Assembly (NCBI RefSeq): GCF_036865545.1
Contig: NZ_CP142208.1
Span: 2,046,001-2,110,000 of the forward strand
Origin: Erwinia sp. E_sp_B01_1
GTDB taxonomy: Bacteria > Pseudomonadota > Gammaproteobacteria > Enterobacterales > Enterobacteriaceae
Reading direction: 5' to 3'
Length of the DNA stretch: 64,000 bases
The translations under genes and the position numbers were made by a program. The notes under the pieces are model-generated. The model had not been told where the DNA came from. It ran no database searches and saw only the letters and a program-made list of their open reading frames with translations. This document shows, in pieces, positions 39,667 to 49,557 of the stretch (position 1 is its first letter; each line of letters begins with the position of its first letter).

Positions 39667-40623
39667 ATGTGGAAGCGTTTACTTTTGACCACCCTTATAA
39701 GCGCCAGCTTGTCCGGCACGGCCCTGGCCGAATCCATGACGGTGGGATTCTCGCAGGTAGGCTCCGAATCTGGCTGGCGTGCGGCAGAAACCAGCGTGGC
39801 AAAAAGCGAGGCCCAGAAGCGCGGCATCACGCTGAAAATTGCTGACGGACAGCAAAAACAAGAGAACCAAATCAAGGCGGTACGCTCCTTTATCGCCCAG
39901 GGTGTTGATGCCATTTTTATCGCGCCGGTGGTGCAGACTGGCTGGGAACCGGTACTGGAAGAAGCAAAAGATGCCAAAATCCCGGTCTTCCTGCTTGATC
40001 GCGCCATCGTGGTAAAAGACAAGTCGCTTTATATGGCAGTTGTCACTGCTGATAACGTTCTTGAAGGCAAATTGATTGGTGACTGGCTGGTGAAACAGCA
40101 GGCAGGTAAACCTTGTAACGTGGTTGAATTACAGGGCACCGTGGGCGCCAGCGTGGCTATCGATCGTAAAAAAGGCTTCGCGGAAGCTATTGCCAGTGGC
40201 CCTGGTATTAAAATCATCCGTTCTCAGTCCGGTGACTTTACCCGCAGTAAAGGGAAAGAGGTCATGGAGAGCTTTATCAAGGCAGAAAATAACGGTAAAA
40301 ACATCTGCATGGTCTATGCCCATAACGATGACATGGTTATCGGTGCCATTCAGGCTATTAAAGAAGCCGGGCTTAAACCAGGCAAAGATATTCTGACCGG
40401 ATCTATCGATGGCGTACCCGATATTTATAAAGCCATGCTGGCCGGTGAGGCTAATGCCAACGTTGAGCTGACACCAAATATGGCGGGCCCGGCGTTCGAT
40501 GCGCTCGAGAAATTCAAAAAAGACGGCACTATGCCGCCAAAAATTATCAAAACGGAATCGAAGCTTTACCTGCCTGCCGATGCACAGGCTCAGTTAGACA
40601 AGAAAAAAGGCATGGGTTACTAA
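39667..40623 (+). CDS. ytfQ: Galactofuranose-type ABC importer, periplasmic binding protein YtfQ
   Basis: The 318-residue protein has a signal peptide (MWKRLLLTTLISASLSGTALA) and a type I sugar-binding fold. It is very similar to E. coli YtfQ, including GFSQVGSESGWRAAET and SQSGDFTRSKGKEVMESFIK. E. coli YtfQ binds galactofuranose. I choose the ATG giving MWKR, 9 bases after AGAGGA; an in-frame ATG two codons earlier is too close to that site. A terminator directly after the gene should make it more abundant than the downstream ABC subunits. Confidence 0.95.
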   Translation: MWKRLLLTTLISASLSGTALAESMTVGFSQVGSESGWRAAETSVAKSEAQKRGITLKIADGQQKQENQIKAVRSFIAQGVDAIFIAPVVQTGWEPVLEEAKDAKIPVFLLDRAIVVKDKSLYMAVVTADNVLEGKLIGDWLVKQQAGKPCNVVELQGTVGASVAIDRKKGFAEAIASGPGIKIIRSQSGDFTRSKGKEVMESFIKAENNGKNICMVYAHNDDMVIGAIQAIKEAGLKPGKDILTGSIDGVPDIYKAMLAGEANANVELTPNMAGPAFDALEKFKKDGTMPPKIIKTESKLYLPADAQAQLDKKKGMGY

Positions 40624-40630
40624 CCACCGC

Positions 40631-40657
40631 GCCGCCTGATCCTCAGGCGGCTTTTTT
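40631..40657 (+). terminator. Partial terminator after ytfQ
   Basis: GCCGCCTGA pairs with TCAGGCGGC around TCC, followed by six T. It probably sets a high binding-protein to transporter ratio rather than ending the operon. Confidence 0.85.
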
Positions 40658-40677
40658 CATGGTTGAGGCAAAGTCGT

Positions 40678-42204
40678 ATGAGCTCTCTGAAGATGTCACC
40701 TGAGCCCCTGCTGAGTATCAACGGCATCAGCAAAGCCTTCCCCGGTGTTAAGGCACTGGATACCGTCTCCTTTGATGTGCGCGCTGGCGAAATCATGGCG
40801 CTGCTGGGCGAAAACGGCGCCGGGAAATCCACCATTATTAAAGTGCTGACCGGTGTCTATAAACGTGACAGCGGCAGCGTCACGCTGGACGGCAAAGCGA
40901 TCGATCCCCAGAGCACCGCTGAGGCCCAGGCTATCGGTATAGGAACGGTTTACCAGGAAGTGAATCTGCTGCCCAACATGTCCGTAGCCGATAATCTGTT
41001 TATCGGACGCGAACCCCGGCGTTTTGGTCTGATCGACCGTAAAACGATGGTACGCAAAGCCCGTGAGTTGATGCACAGTTACGGATTTGAGCTGGATGTT
41101 ACCCGGCCTCTGGGACAGTACTCGGTAGCTATGCAGCAAATTATCGCTATTTGCCGCGCGGTGGATCTTTCAGCGAAGGTATTGATCCTCGATGAACCTA
41201 CCGCCAGCCTGGATGCCAGTGAAGTGGAGATGCTGTTCACGCTGATGAATCAGCTGAAAGCCAGGGGGATGGGCCTGATTTTTGTCACCCATTTTCTCGA
41301 CCAGGTCTACAAGGTCAGCGATCGCATCACCGTGCTGCGCAACGGCCAGTTTGTGGCCACGCGTGAGACACGCGATCTGCCGCAGATTGAACTGATCAAA
41401 CTGATGCTGGGGCGCGAGCTGCTGGAAACCGCACTGCAACGGGCGGGCAGCACGCTGAAAAGCAATCAGCCAGTAGTGGAATTTAAAGATTACGGTAAAA
41501 AAGGCACTCTGGAACCTTTCAGTCTCAGCGTCCGTCCCGGCGAAGCCGTGGGTCTGGCTGGCCTGTTAGGGTCCGGCAGGACTGAAACAGCCGAGCTGTT
41601 ATTTGGTATCAAACGTGCCGACAGCGGCACCGCCTTCATCAGGGGAAAAAAACGCACTATACGCAATCCAGCCCAGGCTTCCCGGCTTGGCATGGGTTTC
41701 TGTCCCGAAGACCGAAAAACTGACGGAGTAGTGGGTGCGGCATCGGTGCGTGAGAACATTATTCTGGCGCTACAGGCCCAGCGTGGCTGGCTGCGACCGA
41801 TTAAACGCCGCGAGCAGCAGGAGATAGCTGCGCGTTTTATTAAAAGTCTGGGTATCCGCACGCCCAATGCCGATCAGCCGGTGGAACTGCTCTCCGGTGG
41901 AAATCAGCAGAAAGTGTTGCTTTCACGCTGGCTGGTGACCAAACCGCAGTTTTTGATCCTCGATGAACCCACGCGCGGGATTGACGTGGGTGCACATGCG
42001 GAGATCATCCGCCTGATTGAGACACTCTGTGCCGACGGGCTGGCATTACTGGTTATCTCCTCTGAACTGGAGGAGCTGGTGGGTTACGCGGATCGGGTGG
42101 TGATCCTCAGGGATCGTCAGCAGGTGGCGGAAATCCCGCTTGAGCAGCTTTCCGTCGCCTCTATTGTCAACGCCATTGCGGCAGGAGGGGCGCAACATGC
42201 TTGA
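40678..42204 (+). CDS. ytfR: Galactofuranose-type ABC importer, ATP-binding protein YtfR
   Basis: The 508-residue protein holds two ABC domains. The first has Walker [10 protein letters not shown] and Walker B VLILDEPTASLD; the second has the degenerate GLLGSGRTE and an LSGGNQQKV signature with [12 protein letters not shown], typical of carbohydrate CUT2 importers. The ATG at 40678 has GAGG 9 bases upstream; MSPEPLLSINGIS five codons later is an alternative. It overlaps ytfT by 8 bp. Confidence 0.95.
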   Translation: MSSLKMSPEPLLSINGISKAFPGVKALDTVSFDVRAGEIMALLGENGAGKSTIIKVLTGVYKRDSGSVTLDGKAIDPQSTAEAQAIGIGTVYQEVNLLPNMSVADNLFIGREPRRFGLIDRKTMVRKARELMHSYGFELDVTRPLGQYSVAMQQIIAICRAVDLSAKVLILDEPTASLDASEVEMLFTLMNQLKARGMGLIFVTHFLDQVYKVSDRITVLRNGQFVATRETRDLPQIELIKLMLGRELLETALQRAGSTLKSNQPVVEFKDYGKKGTLEPFSLSVRPGEAVGLAGLLGSGRTETAELLFGIKRADSGTAFIRGKKRTIRNPAQASRLGMGFCPEDRKTDGVVGAASVRENIILALQAQRGWLRPIKRREQQEIAARFIKSLGIRTPNADQPVELLSGGNQQKVLLSRWLVTKPQFLILDEPTRGIDVGAHAEIIRLIETLCADGLALLVISSELEELVGYADRVVILRDRQQVAEIPLEQLSVASIVNAIAAGGAQHA

Positions 42205-43216
42205 GTCACATCTGGTGCCGGGGAAAACGCGCATGTTCAAACGCAAACTGCCTGCGGGGATGCCGCAAATCGCCGCGCTGCTACTGGTGCTGTTTGTCGA
42301 CAGTCTGGTTGCCAATAATTTCTTTGCCATTCATTTGCAGGACGGCAGGCTGTTTGGCAGCCCGATCGATATTCTGAACCGCGCCGCGCCGGTGGCTTTG
42401 CTGGCCATAGGGATGACGCTGGTGATTGCAACGGGGGGAATTGACCTCTCGGTGGGTGCGGTTATGGCCATTGCTGGAGCAACCGCAGCCACGCTGACCG
42501 TAGCGGGGCACAGCCTGCCGGTGATTATTCTCGCCACGTTAGGAACCGGTCTTCTTTGCGGTTTATGGAACGGGATTCTGGTGGCGTTGCTAAAAATTCA
42601 GCCGTTTGTTGCCACGCTGATCCTGATGGTGGCAGGGCGCGGTATTGCCCAGTTGATCACTCAGGGCCAGATTGTCACCTTTGACAGCGATTCGCTGGCC
42701 AGATTAGGGAGCGGCACGCTCTGGTTCTTCCCGGTACCGGTGTGGATTACCCTGGGCATGGCGCTGCTGGTCTGGCTGCTGACGCGAAAAACCGCCCTGG
42801 GGATGTTTATCGAAGCGGTGGGTATTAACCTGCGGGCGGCGCGAAATGCCGGGGTGAATGGCTGGCTGGTGGTGATGACCACTTACGCCATCAGTGGATT
42901 ATGTGCAGCAGTAGCGGGATTGATTGTGGCGGCAGATATTCGCGGGGCGGATGCCAACAACGCCGGGCTGTGGCTGGAGCTGGATGCGATCCTGGCGGTA
43001 GTGATTGGCGGTGCTTCGCTGATGGGCGGGCGTTTTAATCTGCTGCTTTCCCTGGTTGCTGCGCTGATTATTCAGGCGATGAACACCGGTATTCTGCTGT
43101 CGGGCTTCCCGCCTGAGCTGAATCAGGTGGTGAAGGCGGTGGTGGTGATGGCGGTGCTGTTAATTCAGTCTCCACGGTTTATTCAACTGTTCAAGCGAGG
43201 ACGCAAAGGTGGTTAA
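42197..43216 (+). CDS. ytfT: Galactofuranose-type ABC importer, permease YtfT
   Basis: The 339-residue permease of the CUT2/RbsC type has eight or more helices and the family segment GMTLVIATGGIDLSVGAVMA. It starts inside the end of ytfR (8-bp overlap) and overlaps the yjfF start by 8 bp, so the subunits are coupled in translation. Confidence 0.94.
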   Translation: MLESHLVPGKTRMFKRKLPAGMPQIAALLLVLFVDSLVANNFFAIHLQDGRLFGSPIDILNRAAPVALLAIGMTLVIATGGIDLSVGAVMAIAGATAATLTVAGHSLPVIILATLGTGLLCGLWNGILVALLKIQPFVATLILMVAGRGIAQLITQGQIVTFDSDSLARLGSGTLWFFPVPVWITLGMALLVWLLTRKTALGMFIEAVGINLRAARNAGVNGWLVVMTTYAISGLCAAVAGLIVAADIRGADANNAGLWLELDAILAVVIGGASLMGGRFNLLLSLVAALIIQAMNTGILLSGFPPELNQVVKAVVVMAVLLIQSPRFIQLFKRGRKGG

Positions 43217-44195
43217 ACGTCATCTTCCCCTGATGATCACGCTGCTGGTGTTTGTGGCAGGGTATCTGTTTTGTCTGAGTCAGTTTCCGGGCTTCGCCTC
43301 CACCAGGGTTATTGCCAATATTCTGACTGATAACGCTTTCCTCGGCATCATCGCTGTAGGGATGACCTTTGTGATCCTGTCAGGCGGCATCGATTTGTCG
43401 GTAGGCGCGGTGATTGCTTTCACGGGGGTTTTTCTTGCCAGGGCGATTGGCGATTTTCATCTTGATCCCTGGCTGGCCTTTGCGCTGGTGATGGTGATGG
43501 GCTCTGCGTTCGGTGCTTTTATGGGCTGGCTGATCGATGCGCTAAAAATTCCAGCATTTATCATTACCCTGGCGGGAATGTTTTTCCTGCGGGGATGCAG
43601 CTATCTGGTGGCAGAAAGTTCGATTCCGATCGATCATCCGCTCTATACCACGCTTTCCAGTCTGGCCTGGAAGATCCCCGGAGGAGGGCGGTTAAGTCTT
43701 CTGGCGGTGATTATGCTGGTGGTGGTGGTTTTCGGGATTGTTCTGGCGCACCGTAGCCGCTTTGGTAATCAGGTTTATGCAATTGGCGGTAATGTTACCT
43801 CTGCGCAGTTAATGGGTATTTCAACCCGCAGCACCACGGTGCGAATTTATATGCTTTCTTCCGCGCTGGCGACGCTGGCCGGCATTGTGTTTTCGCTTTA
43901 TACCTCGGCGGGTTATGCCCTTGCGGGGATGGGCGTGGAGCTGGATGCGATTGCTTCGGTAGTGATCGGCGGCACGCTGCTTTCGGGTGGGGTGGGCACG
44001 GTTCTGGGCACGTTGTTCGGGGTGTTGATTCAGGGGCTGATTCAGACCTGGATTAATTTCGACGGCACCCTGAGTTCGTGGTGGACGAAAATCGCCATCG
44101 GTATTTTACTGTTCGCCTTTATAGCGCTACAGCGTCTGTTGACCGTGATGTGGGATCGTCAGCAAAATGCGCCGGTTAAGCGGCTGGCTGGGTGA
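43209..44195 (+). CDS. yjfF: Galactofuranose-type ABC importer, permease YjfF
   Basis: The 328-residue second permease has the segment GMTFVILSGGIDLSVGAVIA and matches E. coli YjfF (331). It starts with GTG. YtfT and YjfF form the membrane heterodimer. It is the last gene before the repeat-rich spacer; no obvious terminator with a T run follows at once. Confidence 0.94.
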   Translation: MVKRHLPLMITLLVFVAGYLFCLSQFPGFASTRVIANILTDNAFLGIIAVGMTFVILSGGIDLSVGAVIAFTGVFLARAIGDFHLDPWLAFALVMVMGSAFGAFMGWLIDALKIPAFIITLAGMFFLRGCSYLVAESSIPIDHPLYTTLSSLAWKIPGGGRLSLLAVIMLVVVVFGIVLAHRSRFGNQVYAIGGNVTSAQLMGISTRSTTVRIYMLSSALATLAGIVFSLYTSAGYALAGMGVELDAIASVVIGGTLLSGGVGTVLGTLFGVLIQGLIQTWINFDGTLSSWWTKIAIGILLFAFIALQRLLTVMWDRQQNAPVKRLAG

Positions 44196-44231
44196 TCTTA
44201 ATACTTCGGGGCCTGGTTACCTGGTTGCCTG

Positions 44232-44328
44232 GTTGCCTGTATGTTCAGGTGGCAAGGTCGGGGAGAGTATTTAGCTGTTAGTTCTAAGGCTGTTGCCTGT
44301 TTGTTCAGGCGGCAAGGTCGGGGAGAGT
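44232..44328 (+). repeat. Pair of 37-bp direct repeats
   Basis: Copies at 44232-44268 and 44292-44328 differ at two positions. Each contains TTGCCTG...CAGG and ends in GGCAAGGTCGGGGAGAGT. The second copy runs into the left arm of the palindromic element that follows. Confidence 0.85.
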
Positions 44329-44423
44329 GGGCTGAACACAAAGACGCAAAAAGCGTCATCCATGACAGCTCGGCCCGGCACGTCCATGTGCCGGGACGCT
44401 TTGCTTATCAGCCCACTCTCCCC
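44320..44423. repeat. Composite palindromic element 1
   Basis: A perfect 16-bp inverted repeat (GGGGAGAGTGGGCTGA at 44320-44335, complement at 44408-44423) encloses two hairpins. They are GACGC/GCGTC (44343-44357) and CCCGGCAC/GTGCCGGG (44374-44395) with loop GTCCAT. It would fold into a cruciform-like RNA and may be an intergenic mosaic repeat or a MITE-like element. Confidence 0.8.
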
Positions 44424-44533
44424 GCCCCTAAGCTTCTGTTTTGTGTGGTGGAGACGGGGCATTTCAAAACTAACCAGCTTTCAACCTGTGCGACCACTAA
44501 ATTAACCAACGACACTGAAGATGAGGGGTGGCG

Positions 44534-44627
44534 CCAGGGGGCCTGTTAGCCGGGTCTCAGCCACATGGACGTGGCTGCGAAGTCTCCAGGGACGGATTCA
44601 CGACGTCCCGGATAACAGGCCCCCTGG
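44534..44627. repeat. Composite palindromic element 2
   Basis: A perfect 15-bp inverted repeat (CCAGGGGGCCTGTTA at 44534-44548, complement at 44613-44627) encloses CAGCCAC/GTGGCTG (44558-44577) with loop ATGGAC, and GGGACG/CGTCCC (44589-44609). The ATGGAC loop and flanking CAC/GTG are the reverse complement of the inner hairpin of element 1, so the two belong to one family in opposite orientation. Confidence 0.8.
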
Positions 44628-44865
44628 TGACGCCTTAGCACCGGGCCAGCTTTTAACCTTAAACCCTGGTGACGCCTTAGCACCGGGCCAGCTTTTGACC
44701 TTAAACCCAGGTGACGACTTAGCACCGGGCCAGCTTTTGACCTTAAACCCAGGTGACGCCTTAGCACCGGGCCAGCTTTTGACCTTAAACCCAGATAACG
44801 CCTTAGCACAGCACCAGCTTTTGACCTTAAACCCTGGCGACACCTTTCCATCGCCCCAGGTTTAG
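44626..44865 (+). repeat. 42-bp tandem repeat array
   Basis: Five full 42-bp units (44626-44667, 44668-44709, 44710-44751, 44752-44793, 44794-44835) are followed by a degenerate sixth. The core is TTAGCACCGGGCCAGCTTTT. The first unit begins at the right arm of palindromic element 2. Units 2-4 differ by single bases; unit 5 is more diverged. There are no spacers, so this is not CRISPR. Confidence 0.92.
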
Positions 44866-44931
44866 ATCTTAGGGCGTGTTCAGTTATGTACTCCTTTCAA
44901 CAGAAACCGGTTTTAACTTCGGAACGCCAAT

Positions 44932-44961
44932 AAAAAAGCCTTCCCAGCACAGGGAAGGCTT
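44932..44961 (-). terminator. araBA terminator
   Basis: AAGCCTTCCC pairs with GGGAAGGCTT around 6 nt. On the minus strand a T run follows. It lies about 45 bp beyond the araA stop codon. Confidence 0.85.
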
Positions 44962-45007
44962 TAACCGGTGACCGTGCGGGAGCAACACTCACTTCCGCAT
45001 AAAAGAG

Positions 45008-46513
45008 TTAACGCTGATTCAGGCGGTAATAAGCCTCGTTCCAGCGTAATGCGTCCTTGAAACCGTGCAGCGTAGTTTCGTTGTCAATGACTACCACTTC
45101 AATACCGTGCATCTCGGCGTACTGACGCATATCGTCTACCGTCAGGGCCTGGCTGAACACCGTATGATGCGCGCCGCCGCCCAGAATCCATGCTTCAGAC
45201 GCTGTCGCCAGTGAAGGCTGCGCGTGCCACAGTGCGCGGGCTACCGGCAGCTTCGGCAGCGGTTTTGGCTGCTCAATCGCATCCACTACGTTCACCAGAA
45301 GACGGAAACGATCGCCCATATCAATCACGCTGGCATTCACCGCCTGTCCCGCAGGCGTGGAGAAAATCAGACGCGCCGGATCGGCTTTACCCCCAATGCC
45401 CAGGAACTGCACGTCGATCAACGGACGGCTCTCTTTGGCAATCGACGGGCAAACTTCCAGCATATGCGAACCTAACACCAGCTCATTTCCCGGCGAGAAA
45501 TGATAGGTGTAATCCTCCATAAAGGAAGTGCCGCCCGGCAGGCCGGTGGCCATGACTTTGAAAATATGCAGCAAGGCTGCGGTCTTCCAGTCGCCTTCAC
45601 CGGCAAATCCGTAGCCCTGATGCATAAGACGCTGAACCGCCAGCCCCGGTAACTGCGTCATGCCATGCAGGGTCTGGAAATTGGTGGTGAACGCCATGCA
45701 GCCTTCAGCCTGCAAAAAGCCTTTGATGCCCAACTCAATTCTCGCCGCATCCACCACGTTCTGGCGCTTCTCGCCGTTTACCGCCGCAGCAGGGGTAAAG
45801 TCATACAGGCTCTCATACTCATCAACCAGCGCATTCACATCGCCGTCGCTGATGCCGTTGATCACCTCAACCAGATCGCCCACACCCCAGCCGTTGACCG
45901 AATAGCCAAACTGGATCTGCGCCGCCACTTTATCGCCTTCGGTTACCGCCACTTCACGCATGTTGTCGCCAAAACGCGCCACTTTTAAATTCTGGCTCGC
46001 CTGCTTCGCAGCGGCTGCACGCATCCACTTGCCGATGCGTTCCTGGGCAACTTTATCCTGCCAGTGACCGGTGATCACGCTGTGCGACAGACGCATCCGC
46101 GCGCCGATAAAGCCGAATTCGCGGCCACCGTGCGCCGTCTGATTCAGGTTCATAAAGTCCATATCCATACTGTCCCACGGGATCTCCGCATTGAACTGGG
46201 TATGGAACTGCAACAGCGGCTTATTCAGGATAGAGAGGCCGCCGATCCACATCTTCGCCGGAGAAAACGTGTGCAGCCAGGTGATAATTCCCAGGCACTC
46301 TTCTGCGTGGTTGGCCTGGCGACATAACGCCAGCGCTTCATCCGGGCTTTTAACCAGCGGTTTCAGGACCAGGGTGAACGGCAGGCGGCCATCACGATTG
46401 AGACCGTCCACCACCTGCTGACCATGCTGTTCCACCTGGCGCAGCGTTTCCGCGCCGTAAAGATGCTGGGTACCAATCACAAACCAGACGTTAAGCGCAT
46501 TGGGTTGAGTCAT
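45008..46513 (-). CDS. araA: L-arabinose isomerase
   Basis: The 501-residue enzyme converts L-arabinose to L-ribulose using Mn2+. It matches E. coli AraA from [19 protein letters not shown] to [11 protein letters not shown], with conserved metal/active-site regions [11 protein letters not shown] and GGAHHTVF. Its ATG overlaps the araB stop codon (ATGA) with an AGGAG site inside araB. No araD follows; only a terminator and the repeat spacer do. Confidence 0.97.
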   Translation of the reverse strand: MTQPNALNVWFVIGTQHLYGAETLRQVEQHGQQVVDGLNRDGRLPFTLVLKPLVKSPDEALALCRQANHAEECLGIITWLHTFSPAKMWIGGLSILNKPLLQFHTQFNAEIPWDSMDMDFMNLNQTAHGGREFGFIGARMRLSHSVITGHWQDKVAQERIGKWMRAAAAKQASQNLKVARFGDNMREVAVTEGDKVAAQIQFGYSVNGWGVGDLVEVINGISDGDVNALVDEYESLYDFTPAAAVNGEKRQNVVDAARIELGIKGFLQAEGCMAFTTNFQTLHGMTQLPGLAVQRLMHQGYGFAGEGDWKTAALLHIFKVMATGLPGGTSFMEDYTYHFSPGNELVLGSHMLEVCPSIAKESRPLIDVQFLGIGGKADPARLIFSTPAGQAVNASVIDMGDRFRLLVNVVDAIEQPKPLPKLPVARALWHAQPSLATASEAWILGGGAHHTVFSQALTVDDMRQYAEMHGIEVVVIDNETTLHGFKDALRWNEAYYRLNQR

Positions 46514-48207
46514 TTTACTTCTCCTGAAATTTTGGAAGGCTGAGCGGCAAACTGCGGTTCGGCCACTTCACACCACTGAAGGTAACGTTGATAAAGTTGT
46601 TGATAACGATCGACGCGGCTGGCGTCCGGTTGCAGGGTAGTGGCGATGGGGCTGGCCATCTGCTGCTGGGCGGACGGCACATCCGGATAAATACCTGCTG
46701 CCACGGCGGCAAAAATGGCGGCACCCAGCGCACAGCACTCATCAGAAGCGACAATATCCAGCGGACGGTTCATCACATCGCAGCACACCTGCATAATCGC
46801 CGGGGATTTGCGGGCTATGCCGCCCAGCGTCAGAATGCTTTCGACCGGAATATCCTGTTGTTCAAAGCACTCCATAATCGCTCTGGCACCAAAGGCGGTA
46901 GCGGCGATAAATCCGCCAAACAGCGTTGGCGCATCGGTCCCCAGATTCAGATCGGTAATGAGCCCCTGCAGGCGTTGATTCGCAAAGGGGGTGCGGCGAC
47001 CGTTAAACCAGTCCAGCACCACCGGCAAATGATCCAGTTGCGGATCTTCTGCCCAGGCTTTGGTCAGATCGTTGAGCAGGGTTTTCTGGATGGCGGCTAA
47101 TTCAGGCTGCCGATCCGGGTAGCGCTTCGCCGCCTGTTCAAGCGGCCAGCTCAGCAAACGGCTGAACCAGGCATACATATCACCAAAAGCGGACTGGCCA
47201 GCTTCAAGTCCAGCCATCCCCGGCATCACGCTGCCGTTGACCTGGCCGCAAATCCCTTTGATAGCGCGATCGCCAACCCGATCCCGATCGGCAATCAGGA
47301 TGTCGCAGGTTGAAGTGCCAATCACTTTGACCAGGGTATAGGGTTTTGCTCCGGCACCCACCGCGCCCATATGGCAGTCGAACGCTCCGCCAGAGAGGAT
47401 CACCGTTTCAGGCAGGCCCAGACGACCGGCCCATTCAGCGGTGATCGTGCCAACCGGCAAATCGGCGGTCCAGGTTTCGCTGAACAGCGGCGTGTCCAGA
47501 TGCTGAGTCAGCAGGGGATCCAGCGCATTGAGGAATTCGCTGGTAGGTAAACCCTGCCATTCCGGATGCCACAAAGATTTATGCCCGGCGGCGCAGCGAC
47601 CACGACGGATAGCTTCCGGCGCGGTTGTGCCGCTCAACAGCGCAGGCACCCAATCGCAAAGCTCAATCCAGGAAACAGCGGCTTCACGCACCGCCCGATC
47701 TTCCCGGCTGACGTGCAGAATTTTCGCCCAGAACCATTCAGAAGAGTAAATGCCGCCAATAAAGCGTGAGTAATCTTCAAACTGGCCACTGTGGCACAGC
47801 GTGGTGATCTCTTCGGCTTCCTTTATGGCGGTGTGATCCTTCCACAATACAAACATCGCATTGGGGTTTTCGGCAAACTCTGGCCGCAGCGCCAGGACGT
47901 TACCGTCGCGATCGATTGGGGCAGGGGTTGAGCCGGTAGAATCCACACCAATTCCCACCACGTTCAGGCGCTGTTCAGGGGAAAGTTTTGTGACAACGTC
48001 ACGAATGGCCTGTTCAAAGGCGTCGATATAGTCCTGTGGATGATGACGAAACTGGTTGATGCGGCTCTGGCAGTAAAGCCCGGCTTGCCACCGGGAGTAA
48101 GCCACAACCTGTGAATGCAATTCCGTTCCGCTGGCGCAGTCTACTGCCAGTGCGCGAACCGAATCGCTGCCAAAATCCAGACCTATTGTAATGGCACCCA
48201 ACTGCAT
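46510..48207 (-). CDS. araB: L-ribulokinase
   Basis: The 565-residue FGGY-family kinase phosphorylates L-ribulose to L-ribulose 5-phosphate. It has the N-terminal phosphate loop [27 protein letters not shown] and [14 protein letters not shown]. It is the first gene of araBA and divergent from araF across a 364-bp control region. The product needs an L-ribulose-5-phosphate 4-epimerase (AraD, or UlaF/SgbE-type) that is not in the window. Confidence 0.97.
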   Translation of the reverse strand: MQLGAITIGLDFGSDSVRALAVDCASGTELHSQVVAYSRWQAGLYCQSRINQFRHHPQDYIDAFEQAIRDVVTKLSPEQRLNVVGIGVDSTGSTPAPIDRDGNVLALRPEFAENPNAMFVLWKDHTAIKEAEEITTLCHSGQFEDYSRFIGGIYSSEWFWAKILHVSREDRAVREAAVSWIELCDWVPALLSGTTAPEAIRRGRCAAGHKSLWHPEWQGLPTSEFLNALDPLLTQHLDTPLFSETWTADLPVGTITAEWAGRLGLPETVILSGGAFDCHMGAVGAGAKPYTLVKVIGTSTCDILIADRDRVGDRAIKGICGQVNGSVMPGMAGLEAGQSAFGDMYAWFSRLLSWPLEQAAKRYPDRQPELAAIQKTLLNDLTKAWAEDPQLDHLPVVLDWFNGRRTPFANQRLQGLITDLNLGTDAPTLFGGFIAATAFGARAIMECFEQQDIPVESILTLGGIARKSPAIMQVCCDVMNRPLDIVASDECCALGAAIFAAVAAGIYPDVPSAQQQMASPIATTLQPDASRVDRYQQLYQRYLQWCEVAEPQFAAQPSKISGEVK

Positions 48208-48571
48208 TCTCTTCTCTCCAGACGGTATGTAAGAACCTGTCTGAATAGCCTATGAAGGCTGGCGTCCGGGAGTTAGGTAAAGGACGCTGCAAATATGCAC
48301 TTTTCTGTCATGGATGAGTGTTATGTGACAGAGCTCAAATGTTACATGAAGGTTAATCTGGCTGAATCTATGGACAGAATCACTGTAATCACAGGGTGTG
48401 ATATGGCTCTCCCTTTCCGGGCTAAGTTCCCGTTAAAACTAGCGTTCATCGGTTCAGGCCTCACCGCCTTTCCCGAAATACTTGCCGATTTAAGCCCTTA
48501 ACCAGGCATCACACTGACTGATACCGTTTACATCACACCGCCTGAAAGCGGGTACTGAGCCGGAGAGCCTC
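48208..48571. promoter_or_regulatory. araBA/araFGH divergent control region
   Basis: Visible elements are a CRP-like site TGTGA-CAGAGC-TCAAA (48324-48339) and an AraC-type half-site read on the minus strand as ATTCTGTCCATA (48369-48380 region). A weaker CATGGATGAG half-site lies near 48309, and a palindrome ATCACAgggTGTGAT at 48388-48402. The orientation of the best AraC half-site favours araBA. A 68-codon open frame at 48295-48501 is probably chance. Confidence 0.55.
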
Positions 48572-49555
48572 ATGCACAAAATACCCTACGCGTTGGCCGC
48601 CATTGGCCTTGCAGCCGTTATGTCACAATCAGCTATGGCCGAAACCATGAAGCTGGGTTTTCTGGTTAAACAACCGGAAGAACCCTGGTTCCAGACAGAG
48701 TGGAAGTTCGCCGACAAAGCTGGCAAAGAGATGGGCTTTGAAGTCATCAAAATCGCCGTGCCGGATGGTGAAAAAACCCTTAACGCCATCGACAGCCTGG
48801 CGGCAAGCGGGGCCAAAGGTTTCGTTATCTGTACCCCGGATCCCAAACTGGGTTCAGCCATCGTGGCCAAGGCCCGCAGCTACGATCTGAAAGTGATTGC
48901 CGTTGACGATCAGTTTGTCACTGCCAAAGGCAAACCGATGGATACCGTGCCGCTGGTGATGATGGCCGCTACCAAAATTGGCGAACGTCAGGGGCAGGAA
49001 CTGTTTAAAGAGATGAAAAAGCGCGGCTGGGAAGCGAAAGACACCGGCGTGATGGCTATCACGGCTGACGAACTTGATACCGCCCGTCGCCGCACTTCTG
49101 GTTCAATGGACGCGCTGAAAGCGGCTGGATTCCCTGCGGCGCAAATCTATAAAGTGCCTACCAAATCCAACGATATTCCTGGCGCGTTTGATGCCGGTAA
49201 CTCCCTGCTGGTACAGCATCCCGGCGTGAAGCACTGGCTGATCCTGGGCATGAACGACAACACCGTGCTGGGCGGCGTTCGCGCTACCGAAGGTCAGGGC
49301 TTTAAAGCGCCTGACGTGATTGGCATCGGCATCAACGGTGTGGATGCGGTGAATGAACTGTCGAAAGGCCAGGCAACCGGCTTCTACGGTTCCCTGCTGC
49401 CAAGCCCGGACGTGCATGGCTATAAGAGCATCCAGATGCTTTACAACTGGGTGACTAAAGATGCCGAACCGGCGAAGTTCACTGAAGTTACCGACGTGGT
49501 ACTGATTACCCGCGACAACTTCAAAACAGAACTGGCGAAAAAAGGCCTGATGTAA
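48572..49555 (+). CDS. araF: L-arabinose ABC importer, periplasmic binding protein AraF
   Basis: The 327-residue precursor has a signal peptide (to about residue 23, SAMA) and the type I sugar-binding fold. It matches E. coli AraF, with [21 protein letters not shown] and [16 protein letters not shown]. It is the first gene of araFGH-araC and is followed by a GC-rich hairpin before araG that may protect its mRNA. Confidence 0.96.
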   Translation: MHKIPYALAAIGLAAVMSQSAMAETMKLGFLVKQPEEPWFQTEWKFADKAGKEMGFEVIKIAVPDGEKTLNAIDSLAASGAKGFVICTPDPKLGSAIVAKARSYDLKVIAVDDQFVTAKGKPMDTVPLVMMAATKIGERQGQELFKEMKKRGWEAKDTGVMAITADELDTARRRTSGSMDALKAAGFPAAQIYKVPTKSNDIPGAFDAGNSLLVQHPGVKHWLILGMNDNTVLGGVRATEGQGFKAPDVIGIGINGVDAVNELSKGQATGFYGSLLPSPDVHGYKSIQMLYNWVTKDAEPAKFTEVTDVVLITRDNFKTELAKKGLM

Positions 49556-49557
49556 CC

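Larger units (their letters stand above)
44196..45007. other. Repeat-rich spacer between yjfF and araA
   Basis: This 812-bp region lies between convergent yjfF and araA. It holds a pair of 37-bp direct repeats, two composite palindromic elements of about 100 bp, five and a half 42-bp tandem repeats and the araBA terminator. Open frames through the 42-bp units exist on both strands, a result of the unit being 14 codons long. I do not believe any encodes a protein. Confidence 0.85.

Noticed and set aside
44521-44865. Possible 114-residue repeat protein (GDALAPGQLLTLNP units) on the plus strand
   Set aside because: It starts inside palindromic element 2, has no ribosome site, and equally long frames are open on the other strand because the 42-bp unit is a multiple of three.
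44626-44865. 42-bp repeats as a CRISPR array
   Set aside because: Units are contiguous, degenerate at one end, have no spacers and there are no cas genes nearby.
48295-48501. 68-codon open frame in the ara control region
   Set aside because: It overlaps CRP- and AraC-like sites, lacks a ribosome site and has no recognisable similarity.
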